Source: an uncultured Clostridia bacterium (GTDB lineage Bacteria; Bacillota; Clostridia; Christensenellales; Borkfalkiaceae). From it: DNA of 12,362 nucleotides. The stretch covers positions 1 to 12,362 of the forward strand of contig CANRFK010000033.1 in assembly GCA_947629875.1 (NCBI GenBank), in the 5' to 3' direction. The position numbers and the translations under genes were made by a program. This document shows, piece after piece, positions 1 to 5,689 of this stretch. The notes beneath the pieces are model-generated. The model was given only the letters and a program-made list of their open reading frames with translations. It had not been told where the DNA came from and did not search any database. How positions within the stretch are numbered: position 1 is the first letter of the stretch; every line of letters begins with the position of its first letter.

Positions 1-602
1 GCCCCGACGTCCTCTTTGAAGGTGATGTCGGTGTTGCCCTCAATGGTGATGTCGTTGTCGTCGTAGAATACGATGAGTTTGCCCAGCTCGTGCGTCCCCG
101 CAAACGAGCACGCCTCATAGGAGATGCCCTCCTCGAGGCACCCGTCGCCCACGAGCGCGTAGGTGAAGTGGTCTACGATGGGGAACCCCTCGCGGTTGAA
201 CTTGGCGGCGAGGTGCGCCTCGGCGACCGCCATGCCCACGGCGTTGGCAATGCCCTGCCCGAGGGGGCCCGTCGTCGTCTCCACACCCACGGTGTGGCGG
301 TATTCTGGGTGACCGGGGGTGAGGCTCCCGAGCTGGCGGAAGTTCATAATGTCCTCGATCTTCAGCCCGAAACCGTAGAGATAGAGGAGGGAGTACTCGA
401 GCATGGAGCCGTGCCCCGCGGAGAGGACAAAGCGGTCTCTGTCGTCCCACTTGGGATCCTTGTTGTTGAACTTCAAGAAGTTCTGCCACAGGGTGTAGGC
501 AATGGGCGCGGAGCCGAGGGGAAGTCCGGGGTGCCCCGAATTTGCCTTCTGGATGGCTTCCGCGGAGAGAATGCGGATGGCGTTGATGGTTGTCTGTTTC
601 AT
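1..602 (-). CDS. tkt: Transketolase, N-terminal part (runs off left edge)
   Basis: This is the thiamine-diphosphate (ThDP) enzyme of the non-oxidative pentose phosphate pathway, which moves two-carbon ketol units between sugar phosphates in the cytosol. Only the first 200 residues are present. It begins MKQTTINAIRILSAEAIQKA. The family motifs appear in order: SGHPG (22-26), SAGHGS (61-66), TPGHPE (95-100), TGPLGQG (111-117), and the ThDP/Mg motif starting at GDG (152-154) and ending near the DDND stretch (181-184). The start is fixed by AAGGAG at 611-616, 8 nt upstream of the ATG. It is the last visible gene of a minus-strand run behind the mutase and the aldo/keto reductase. I see no separate promoter or terminator in the 54 bp before it, so co-transcription is likely. 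The family is certain. Whether the protein is full length or split into N and C subunits, as some bacteria have, cannot be seen here. Confidence 0.96.
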   Translation of the reverse strand, partial: MKQTTINAIRILSAEAIQKANSGHPGLPLGSAPIAYTLWQNFLKFNNKDPKWDDRDRFVLSAGHGSMLEYSLLYLYGFGLKIEDIMNFRQLGSLTPGHPEYRHTVGVETTTGPLGQGIANAVGMAVAEAHLAAKFNREGFPIVDHFTYALVGDGCLEEGISYEACSFAGTHELGKLIVFYDDNDITIEGNTDITFKEDVG

Positions 603-620
603 AATATATTCTCCTTTTAA

Positions 621-653
621 TTTTTCATGGTTATGGTTTTTTCATGGTTATGG
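621..653. repeat. 17-bp tandem duplication upstream of transketolase
   Basis: The 16-mer TTTTTCATGGTTATGG occurs at 621-636 and again at 638-653, a two-copy tandem repeat with a 17-bp period. It fills most of the gap between the flavodoxin remnant and the transketolase ribosome binding site. On the minus strand each copy carries an ATG followed by a few codons and a stop. Replication slippage is the simplest origin. Confidence 0.85.
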
Positions 654-656
654 AAT

Positions 657-713
657 TTATGCGTTCCAATAATTCTCGCCCTTGCGGGAATAGTAGACGA
701 TGAGATTTTTCAT
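657..713 (-). pseudogene. Flavodoxin gene remnant (first 18 codons only)
   Basis: Three bases after the aldo/keto reductase stop, the minus strand reads ATG and 18 codons, giving MKNLIVYYSRKGENYWNA, then TAA. This matches the beta1 strand and start of the FMN phosphate loop of the clostridial flavodoxin family, which typically begins with an LVVYYSRKGENY-like stretch. The complete proteins are about 150-200 residues, but here the transketolase RBS begins about 40 bp after the stop, so the rest of the gene has been lost. A GAAGAGG stretch at the 3' end of the preceding reductase gene could act as RBS, and the 3-nt spacing implies the intact gene was translationally coupled to the reductase. 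The family assignment is from memory of the N-terminal motif, over only 18 residues. The alternative is a chance small ORF. Confidence 0.65.
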
Positions 714-716
714 ATC

Positions 717-1562
717 TTACGCCTCTTCATACTTCGGGCGGAAGGAGGCAAACGCGTCGAGTTGTTCGTCGGTGCGGTGGTAGTAGCGCACGCCGCGGTT
801 CAGTTTTCCGATTTCCGCCATATCCTCGCCCGTCAGTTTGAAGTCCAAAATGTTGAGATTGTCCCGGATGTGCGCCACGTTCTTGCTGCCGGGAATGACA
901 ACGAATCCCATCTGCGTGTGCCACCGCAAGATGATCTGCGCGGGCGTCTTATGATATTTTTCCCCGAGTTTTTGGAAGATTTGTTCCCCGATGAGCGACC
1001 TGTCGCCGTGCCCCAAGGGATACCACGACATGAGGCGGATATCGTACTTATCGAGCGTCTTGCGGAGTTCGTCCTGCGGGAAATAGGGGTGCGCCTCCGC
1101 CTGCATGAACTGCGGCACGATCTCCCACTTCAATTGCAGTTCATCGAGGTACTTCCCCTCGAAGTTGGAAATGCCGATCGCCTTCGCCTTTCCCGTTCTG
1201 TACGCCTTTTCGAGAAGCCGATACCCCGCAAGCCAATTGCCCGCAGGCTGGTGAATGTAGAGAAGATCCACGTACTCCACGCCGAGCCGCTCCAAGGTCT
1301 CGTCGACGGCATTGGGATTTTCGTACTCGCTCGGCCAGAGTTTTGTGGAGAGAAACACCCTCTCGCGCGGGACGCCGCTCGCCCTGATGCCGCGCCCGCA
1401 CGCCCGTTCGTTGACATAAGCCGCGGCGGTATCGACGCATTCATAGCCCATTTTCAGGGCTTCGCGCACGCTCACCTCCGCGTCCGCGGGCGAGATGGTG
1501 TACGTTCCGATCCCGATGACGGGGCACTTGCCGCCGTTGTTTAATTTCACATATTCCATCAT
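717..1562 (-). CDS. Aldo/keto reductase family oxidoreductase
   Basis: A 281-residue single-domain (beta/alpha)8-barrel NADP(H)-dependent carbonyl reductase, cytosolic. The catalytic tetrad is visible: D44 (VDTAAAY), Y49, K74 (STKLW) and H104 (DLLYIHQP). GISNFEGKYLDEL follows in mid-protein, and the cofactor-binding strand IPGSKNVAHIRDNL near the C-terminus is typical of the AKR5-like 2,5-diketo-gluconate-reductase group. The natural substrate cannot be told. The start is MMEYVKLNNG: AAGGAG at 1569-1574 sits 6 nt before the first of two consecutive ATGs (1562 and 1559). An in-frame ATG at 1607 would overlap the preceding mutase gene and has no RBS. The gene begins 19 nt after the mutase stop, and its own stop lies 3 nt from the flavodoxin remnant, so it is an operon member. 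Confidence 0.93.
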   Translation of the reverse strand: MMEYVKLNNGGKCPVIGIGTYTISPADAEVSVREALKMGYECVDTAAAYVNERACGRGIRASGVPRERVFLSTKLWPSEYENPNAVDETLERLGVEYVDLLYIHQPAGNWLAGYRLLEKAYRTGKAKAIGISNFEGKYLDELQLKWEIVPQFMQAEAHPYFPQDELRKTLDKYDIRLMSWYPLGHGDRSLIGEQIFQKLGEKYHKTPAQIILRWHTQMGFVVIPGSKNVAHIRDNLNILDFKLTGEDMAEIGKLNRGVRYYHRTDEQLDAFASFRPKYEEA

Positions 1563-1581
1563 GCGGCTCTCCTTATTTGAT

Positions 1582-3060
1582 TTACGCGTTGAATAGTTTT
1601 TCCGCATCGAGGAAATCGTATTCCTTCAACATTTGATAGAGGGCGGCGGCGATTTTCCCGACCCCACCCTTTGAATTGCTCTCCATGTTGATGGGGAGGA
1701 TGGGCTCGTGCAAACTCATCCGAACGAGCGCCCACCCGTCGCCTTGGTCTTTCCCGAAGTTGATGCGCACGCCCTCGTAGTTCTCGGGGGCAAGCATAAG
1801 TCCCGCCTCTACGGCCGCCGTACGCACGTGCTCTAAAACGCCTTCGCCGCGCGCCTTGAAGTCGGCACACGAAAATTTCAGCCGCACCTCCTTGGCCTCC
1901 GCGGGCTCGGGCAGGTCGCGAATGAGGCTCTCCAGATCTCCCTTCTGTGCGAGGGCAATGAGGAGCCTCGTCACGAGGTACGCCCCGTCGTCGAGGAAAT
2001 AATTTTCTTTGAGCGCGGCGTGTCCGCTCGTCTCGATGGCGAGAGGGGAGTAGATGCCCTCCGCGTTCAAGCGCTTGCTCTCGTTGATGACGTTCTTATA
2101 TCCCCGCTTGAAGCGGCGGTGTACGCCCCCGTGCGCCGTGATAAAGGCGGCGAGCCCGTCGCTCGTCACCGAGTCCGTCACGATGGTCGCGCCCGTCCTC
2201 TCCTCCAATAAAATGGCGGAGATGAGCGCGATGAGGCGGTTGCGGTTGATCTCCTCGCCGTCCGCCGAAACGGCGCCCGCGCGGTCTACGTCGGTATCGA
2301 AGATCACGCCGAAATCGGCGTGGTACTTCTTCACCGCGCCGCATACGGAGGCCATCGCCTCCCTGTTTTCGGGATTGGGAATGTGGTTGGGGAAGGCGCC
2401 GTCGGGCTCCAAGAACTGCGAACCCGTCGTGTCCGCGCCGAGGGGACGGAGCACGAGGTCAACATAGAACCCCCCCGCGCCGTTGCCCGCATCCACCAGA
2501 ATGCGCTTGCCCGCAAGCGGCTTTTCCTTGCCCGTCGCCCTGCGGACTTTTTCCACAAGGTCGGCGGAATAGGCCTCGATGTAGCTTCTCTCCGTCACAG
2601 AGCCCGCCTTGTCCGCGGCATACACAGCGCCCGCCGCCGCAAGCGTCAGAATTTCTTTTACATCGTCGCCTTCGAGCCCGCCCTCCTTCACGAAGAATTT
2701 GAGCCCGTTCTTCTCCTTGGGCAGGTGGCTTGCCGTGATCATCACGGAGGCGTCCGCGCCGAACCCGTCTTGCAGCAGCATGAACATGGAGGGCGTCGAA
2801 GAGAGCCCCGTCAATACAACGTCGTTCCCACACGCCGTTATGCCCTTTACAAGGCTCGCCTCGATGCGCTTTGCCGAGAGGCGCGAATCGTGCCCGACGG
2901 CGATGGTGGGGCAAGTAAGCCCCCGATTTTTCAGCCAGATACAGAACGCCCGCCCGATGGTCTCCACGACCTCATCGGTGAGCGTCACGGGATCGCCCTC
3001 CGCGGCAATGGCGGTGCCGCGCACATCCGTCCCGTTCTTGAGAGCGAGAAAGTCCGCCAT
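1582..3060 (-). CDS. Phosphoglucomutase/phosphomannomutase family enzyme
   Basis: An alpha-D-phosphohexomutase of 492 residues that interconverts the 1- and 6-phosphates of glucose, mannose or a related hexose. The four-domain signature is complete. The active-site phosphoserine loop is TASHLPKEKNGLKF with S111. The metal loop is DTDVDR with D255, D257 and D259. The sugar-binding loop is ETSGH (343-347). The C-terminal phosphate-binding loop starts around R447 (VRMSLHEPI). ETSGH differs from the GEMSGH-type loop of classical PMM/PGM, so glucose versus mannose preference should not be assumed. Start choice: MADFLALKNG has AAGGGGGG at 3065-3072 just upstream. An in-frame ATG at 3129 would begin upstream of the promoter's transcription start and is rejected. 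First gene of the minus-strand operon with the aldo/keto reductase and transketolase. Confidence 0.93.
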   Translation of the reverse strand: MADFLALKNGTDVRGTAIAAEGDPVTLTDEVVETIGRAFCIWLKNRGLTCPTIAVGHDSRLSAKRIEASLVKGITACGNDVVLTGLSSTPSMFMLLQDGFGADASVMITASHLPKEKNGLKFFVKEGGLEGDDVKEILTLAAAGAVYAADKAGSVTERSYIEAYSADLVEKVRRATGKEKPLAGKRILVDAGNGAGGFYVDLVLRPLGADTTGSQFLEPDGAFPNHIPNPENREAMASVCGAVKKYHADFGVIFDTDVDRAGAVSADGEEINRNRLIALISAILLEERTGATIVTDSVTSDGLAAFITAHGGVHRRFKRGYKNVINESKRLNAEGIYSPLAIETSGHAALKENYFLDDGAYLVTRLLIALAQKGDLESLIRDLPEPAEAKEVRLKFSCADFKARGEGVLEHVRTAAVEAGLMLAPENYEGVRINFGKDQGDGWALVRMSLHEPILPINMESNSKGGVGKIAAALYQMLKEYDFLDAEKLFNA

Positions 3061-3100
3061 AGTTCCCCCCTTATTTTGGAGCCGAACGCTCCTTTTCTCT

Positions 3101-3129
3101 ATTATACAGGTACGCGCGCGGATTTTCAA
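3101..3129 (-). promoter_or_regulatory. Promoter of the mutase operon
   Basis: The minus strand reads TTGAAA (complement of 3124-3129), a 17-nt spacer, then TATAAT (complement of 3101-3106). Transcription should start near 3094, giving a leader of about 34 nt. The leader contains a small hairpin (GGAGC/GCTCC, 3078-3092) just before the Shine-Dalgarno sequence. Confidence 0.8.
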
Positions 3130-3168
3130 GGGCTTTTTTCAAAAAAGAAAACAAATTGACGAAAATTC

Positions 3169-3197
3169 TTGCGCTCGCGGGGCGTATATGATATAAT
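3169..3197 (+). promoter_or_regulatory. Putative promoter of the DegV gene
   Basis: A perfect TATAAT (3192-3197) lies 17 nt after a weak -35 hexamer, TTGCGC (3169-3174). A better-looking TTGACG at 3156-3161 is 30 nt from the -10 and therefore too far. Transcription would start near 3204, leaving a leader of about 20 nt with a GGGAGGGG ribosome binding site. Confidence 0.6.
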
Positions 3198-3223
3198 ATC
3201 CGCGAAAGGGAGGGGTTCGGCGC

Positions 3224-4114
3224 ATGGAAAAATTTGTGCTATCCACCGATTCAACGTGCGATCTGTATCACGATTTTATCGCGGAAAACAGGATCGCGCG
3301 CGTCCCGCATACCTTCATGGTGGAAAAGAACGGCGTCATCGAGGAACGGGTGGATGATTTCCGCTCCTACGGGGAGTACGTCGCATTCTATAACGAACTT
3401 CGGGCGGGCGCCTTTTCGCGCACCGCGATGCTCAATTTTTCGGCGCACTATAATCACTTTCTGAAACTTGCGGAGGAGGGCGCGGAGGAAGTCGTCCACG
3501 TCACAATCTCCTCGGGTCTCTCGCCCACCAAGGAAGTCGCCGCACAGGCCGCGGCAGACGTCAAAAAACTGTATCCCAAGTTCAACGTCACGGTCATCGA
3601 CCCGCTCACCGCAACGGTGGGGCAGGGCGCCATCGTCATGTTGGCGCTCAAATGCCGCAACGCGGGCATGACGGCGGAGGAGACGCGCGACTACTGCAAT
3701 TCCAAACGCCTGCACATCCAGCACTTCATCGTCGCGAGCGACCTCGCCTATCTTCGCAAGGGGGGAAGGATCTCGGCAGCAGCGGCGGCGTTCGGCAACC
3801 TTCTCGGCATCAAGCCCATCATCTCCTTCGATAAGGAGGGGCGGCTCTTCTCACTCGCCAAGGTGAAGGGCACCCGCAAGGCGGTCTCCTTCATCAAGGC
3901 GAAGATGGAAACGGAGGGGCCCGATGAACTCGGCATGGTGTACGTCGTGCATACGGATAACGAGCCCGTCGCGGAGGAACTTGCGCAGTACGTGCGGGAG
4001 AGATTCCACTTGGAGCCCTACGTGCACATCATGGGGCCCGTCATCGGCTCTCACGTCGGCCCCGATGCCTTCGCCCTCGGCTACATCTCCAAGAGCGAGC
4101 GCAACGAATTTTAA
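3224..4114 (+). CDS. DegV family protein (fatty-acid-binding, FakB-like)
   Basis: A 296-residue EDD-fold protein. Members bind a single fatty acid, and the FakB members present it to the kinase FakA so that exogenous fatty acids can be used for phospholipids. Family landmarks visible here: the N-terminal strand STDSTCDL (7-14), SRTAML (65-70) and TISSGLSPT (94-102) in the lipid-carboxylate region, DPLTATVGQG (126-135), DLAYLRKGGRIS (173-184) followed by GNLLGIKPI, and the C-terminal GPVIGSHVGPDAFALGY (271-287). Length is normal for the family. The ATG follows GGGAGGGG by a suitable distance. It stands alone: its own promoter at 3169-3197, and a strong terminator at 4162-4201. There is no FakA gene in the window, so its kinase partner would be elsewhere. 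The family is certain; the FakB role is inferred from relatives. Confidence 0.94.
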   Translation: MEKFVLSTDSTCDLYHDFIAENRIARVPHTFMVEKNGVIEERVDDFRSYGEYVAFYNELRAGAFSRTAMLNFSAHYNHFLKLAEEGAEEVVHVTISSGLSPTKEVAAQAAADVKKLYPKFNVTVIDPLTATVGQGAIVMLALKCRNAGMTAEETRDYCNSKRLHIQHFIVASDLAYLRKGGRISAAAAAFGNLLGIKPIISFDKEGRLFSLAKVKGTRKAVSFIKAKMETEGPDELGMVYVVHTDNEPVAEELAQYVRERFHLEPYVHIMGPVIGSHVGPDAFALGYISKSERNEF

Positions 4115-4161
4115 GGGAAAAAGCGGTACCGCCCGCAACAAAATTTCGGAAAAATACGCAA

Positions 4162-4201
4162 GCGGCGCGCGGACAAAAATGTCCGCGCGCCGCGTTTTTT
4201 T
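4162..4201 (+). terminator. Intrinsic terminator after the DegV gene
   Basis: A perfect 14-bp GC-rich stem (4162-4175 with 4180-4193) with an AAAA loop, one G, then seven T (4195-4201). It is a textbook Rho-independent terminator for the plus-strand DegV transcript, 48 nt after its stop. Confidence 0.95.
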
Positions 4202-4230
4202 CCTACCCCATATCATCATTTTCGTTTTGC

Positions 4231-4288
4231 CTCACACCGAGCCCGCGCCCCGCGGCTCCGCCGCGGGGCGCGGGTGAGCGTATCTTCC
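4231..4288 (+). repeat. Repeat D, copy 1 (hairpin element)
   Basis: Left boundary CTCACACCGAGCCCGC, a perfect 14-bp stem (4242-4255 with 4261-4274, loop CTCCG), and right boundary GAGCGTATCTTCC. The same boundaries recur at 5463-5524 and 9396-9484 with different stem sequences. There is no T-run after the stem, so it is not a canonical terminator. Confidence 0.8.
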
Positions 4289-4364
4289 ATTTGTGGGAAA
4301 CAGGGGCTTATTATCCGCTTCTTTTGGGAAAACAATCATCCTCGCCCATTTTGCGGCTGCCTCG

Positions 4365-4439
4365 CCCGCGGAGCGGAATAGCCTCCGCGTTGCGTGAGGT
4401 TTCGCCCTTTGAAACCTCACGCAACGCGGAGGGCCGCAA
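4365..4439. repeat. Repeat C, copy 1, with 22-bp perfect hairpin core
   Basis: A 25-mer (4365-4389, beginning CCCGCGGAGCGGAATAGCCT) is identical to 7456-7480, and GGAGGGCCGCAA (4428-4439) matches 7514-7525. Between these conserved edges lies a perfect 22-bp inverted repeat (4382-4403 with 4411-4432, 7-nt loop) that is unrelated in sequence to the core of the other copy. No coding signal. Confidence 0.85.
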
Positions 4440-4624
4440 AAACAGGGCTCCCAAAAAAGATTGCGAAGCAAGATTTTTTGGGAAAAGGAGGCGCGGGCGT
4501 TCAAGCAAAGCGTTTGCCGTAGGTGAACGCTTGCGAAATTCGCCCCGCGCCGACGCGCGCGCGAGGAGCAAGCGACTTGTTGAAAGTTGCACCACGCCCG
4601 TCAACGATATGCCCAAAATCTCGG
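4440..4624. other. Hairpin-rich non-coding stretch between repeats C and A
   Basis: No convincing gene lies in 4202-4685 (484 bp). This part holds a 10-bp inverted repeat, TCCCAAAAAA/TTTTTTGGGA (4449-4458 with 4474-4483), enclosing a small TTGC/GCAA stem. It also holds a second inverted repeat, GCGTTCA/TGAACGC (4497-4503 with 4524-4530), and the tail of repeat C. That tail (about 4555-4599) contains GCGCGAGGAG and GTTGAAAGTTG, which also occur at 7532-7575. Short reading frames that cross it exist on several frames and have no ribosome binding site. Confidence 0.6.
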
Positions 4625-4680
4625 AGCAAGCGACCCGCCTCTCTCGCCCCCTCCTTGGGAGGGGGGTAGGGGGGTGGGGC
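4625..4680 (+). repeat. Repeat A, copy 1 (G-run hairpin element, 56 bp)
   Basis: The 56 bases starting AGCAAGCGACCCGCCT and ending GTGGGGC are identical to 5527-5582. The core contains a CCCCCTCC/GGAGGGGG hairpin followed by further G-runs (GGGGGG TA GGGGGG T GGGG), also compatible with a G-quadruplex. It ends 5 bp before the stop codon of the XRE gene. Confidence 0.92.
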
Positions 4681-4685
4681 AACCT

Positions 4686-5126
4686 TTATTTTTCTCTTCC
4701 GAGCACGAAATCCACACTGCACTTAAAATAATCGGCGAGCCGCAAAACATAGTCGAAGTTGGGAATAGATCCCCGTTGCCATGCAAAGATAATGGAATGC
4801 GTAATGGGAACGTCCTTGCAGAGGCGGTACTTCGTCACGCCGTAATGCTTGATAAGAAAAGCGATCTGCTCTTTCCACGGCGGGCACGGAGAAAAAACGC
4901 CGTGGCGCCGCTCCGGTTCCCGTCCGAGAAGAAACTCCAACGAACAATCAAAATAGTCCGCAATTTTCACTGCGAATTTGATCGACGGCAACTTTCGCTC
5001 GTTCAAGTAGGAATAAACCGCCGTTGTTGAAATTCCGACTTCGCGCGCAAACGATTTTCCGTCCAATCCGACATCAAAAATCAAAGTATCGAGATTTTCG
5101 GCAAACTTCGACAAAACTTCTCTCAT
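4686..5126 (-). CDS. Tandem helix-turn-helix XRE-family regulator
   Basis: A 146-residue DNA-binding protein made of two XRE/Cro-type HTH domains. Domain 1 (about 5-70) has the helices FAREVGISTTAVYSYLNER and ends DYFDCSLEFLLGREP. Domain 2 (about 84-146) repeats the layout with YRLCKDVPITHSIIFAWQRG and ends DYFKCSVDFVLGREK. The near-identical ends suggest internal duplication. There is no sensor, peptidase or membrane domain. The start at 5126 is chosen because an upstream in-frame ATG (5363) would run through the divergent promoter and small gene. GGGAG at 5138-5142 is 11 nt away, somewhat far, and an ATG at 5134 in another frame makes a 3-codon ORF overlapping this start as ATGA. It diverges from the 54-residue gene across a palindromic operator, so autoregulation and control of that gene are likely. 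Base composition is visibly more AT-rich than its neighbours, consistent with acquisition. Confidence 0.88.
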   Translation of the reverse strand: MREVLSKFAENLDTLIFDVGLDGKSFAREVGISTTAVYSYLNERKLPSIKFAVKIADYFDCSLEFLLGREPERRHGVFSPCPPWKEQIAFLIKHYGVTKYRLCKDVPITHSIIFAWQRGSIPNFDYVLRLADYFKCSVDFVLGREK

Positions 5127-5143
5127 TTCGACATTTTCTCCCA

Positions 5144-5172
5144 AACAGAACCTATGGACATTATGTTCTGTT
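5144..5172. promoter_or_regulatory. Palindromic operator between XRE and small gene
   Basis: AACAGAAC (5144-5151) and GTTCTGTT (5165-5172) form a perfect 8-bp inverted repeat whose half-site centres are 21 bp apart, two helical turns. It overlaps the -35 and spacer of the plus-strand promoter and lies just upstream of the XRE coding start. This is the expected site for the adjacent tandem-HTH protein. The binding itself is inferred. Confidence 0.7.
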
Positions 5173-5183
5173 CGGTGTAAAAT
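5155..5183 (+). promoter_or_regulatory. Promoter of the 54-residue gene
   Basis: TGGACA (5155-5160), a 17-nt spacer, and TAAAAT (5178-5183). Transcription would start near 5190, with a leader of about 50 nt. The operator at 5144-5172 covers the -35, so repression by steric block is plausible. Confidence 0.6.
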
Positions 5184-5241
5184 AAATATGCGAAGCCCCG
5201 AACTATACCTATTTGAGAAAATGACAAAAAGGAGAAAAACC

Positions 5242-5406
5242 ATGAAACAAAAGAAGTACGAAGTAACCAAAGAGCAAATTTTATCAGACTTAAAATTGCT
5301 TGCAGACGGCATATTTGAAGCCGAGATCACGGAAACGAACGGCGCGCTTGTATTGTCCTTCACGAACGGTCAAACCTTCTGCATCCACGTCGAACCTCTG
5401 TCTTAA
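5242..5406 (+). CDS. Small protein of unknown function (54 aa)
   Basis: I do not recognise the family. The protein starts MKQKKYEVTKEQILSDLKLL and ends CIHVEPLS. It has a Lys-rich start, one predicted amphipathic helix (about 8-24), and then alternating polar/hydrophobic segments (EAEITETNGALVLSF, QTFCIHVE) that look like two or three beta strands. There is no signal peptide or membrane segment. AAGGAG at 5229-5234 lies 7 nt before this ATG and decides the start over an in-frame ATG at 5188. It is transcribed divergently from the tandem-HTH gene, under a promoter overlapped by the shared operator. That layout resembles phage-type or toxin-antitoxin-type regulator pairs, but no toxin motif is visible. 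It is AT-rich like its partner. Confidence 0.72.
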   Translation: MKQKKYEVTKEQILSDLKLLADGIFEAEITETNGALVLSFTNGQTFCIHVEPLS

Positions 5407-5462
5407 AATTTCATTTATGCCTTTCATGCGGCGCCCTTCTCACCCGCGTACGAAGTCCGCCC

Positions 5463-5524
5463 CTCATACCGAGCCCGCCGCCCGTCCGCTTTTGCGGACG
5501 GGCGGCGGGCGAGTGTATCTTTCC
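5463..5524 (+). repeat. Repeat D, copy 2 (17-bp perfect hairpin)
   Basis: Left boundary CTCATACCGAGCCCGCC and right boundary GAGTGTATCTTTCC enclose a perfect 17-bp stem (5473-5489 with 5494-5510) with a TTTT loop. It sits 56 bp after the small gene and may slow transcription, but lacks a U-tract. Repeat A follows 2 bp later. Confidence 0.85.
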
Positions 5525-5526
5525 CA

Positions 5527-5582
5527 AGCAAGCGACCCGCCTCTCTCGCCCCCTCCTTGGGAGGGGGGTAGGGGGGTGGGGC
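5527..5582 (+). repeat. Repeat A, copy 2 (56 bp, identical to copy 1)
   Basis: Identical over 56 bases to 4625-4680 and in the same orientation. With copy 1 it brackets the XRE/small-protein pair. It directly follows repeat D copy 2. Confidence 0.92.
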
Positions 5583-5627
5583 TCTCTTTCGAATATGCCA
5601 AAAAATTTTCAAAACCCGCCCCAATGA

Positions 5628-5657
5628 TTGGACGAAACCAAAAAGATATGGTATAAT
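5628..5657 (+). promoter_or_regulatory. Promoter of proS
   Basis: TTGGAC (5628-5633), an 18-nt spacer, and a perfect TATAAT (5652-5657). The start would be near 5664, giving a leader of about 26 nt with GGAG at 5680-5683, 6 nt before the ATG. There is no room for a T-box leader. Confidence 0.65.
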
Positions 5658-5670
5658 GTACCATATCTTT
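5642..5670. promoter_or_regulatory. Perfect 12-bp inverted repeat over the proS -10 box
   Basis: AAAGATATGGTA (5642-5653) and TACCATATCTTT (5659-5670) are exact inverted copies with a 5-nt spacer (TAATG). The palindrome covers the -10 hexamer and the expected transcription start, the usual place for a repressor operator. Because the start falls inside the right arm, the RNA would not contain the full hairpin, so a DNA-level operator is favoured. No candidate repressor gene is adjacent except the XRE gene, whose own site is different. Confidence 0.6.
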
Positions 5671-5689
5671 CAAAGCAACGGAGCAAATT

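Noticed and set aside
627..1544. 305-codon plus-strand frame over the aldo/keto reductase
   Set aside because: The minus strand carries the full catalytic tetrad and an RBS; the plus frame is its shadow.
2320..3159. 279-codon plus-strand frame over the mutase gene
   Set aside because: Shadow of the minus-strand mutase, whose four family loops are all present.
3156..3161. TTGACG as -35 box for the DegV promoter
   Set aside because: 30 nt from the TATAAT, outside the workable spacer range.
4123..4132. GCGGTACCGC followed by a terminator, reminiscent of a T-box core
   Set aside because: Only the GGTACCGC part fits. It lies after the DegV stop, and the next gene downstream is on the opposite strand, so there is nothing for it to regulate.
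4242..4274. Second terminator for the DegV gene
   Set aside because: Strong stem but no T-run on either side, and its boundaries match repeat D copies that are not next to gene ends.
4291..4731. Open frames on both strands across 4291-4731
   Set aside because: They are translations of palindromic repeats C and A, overlap the end of the XRE gene, and lack start signals.
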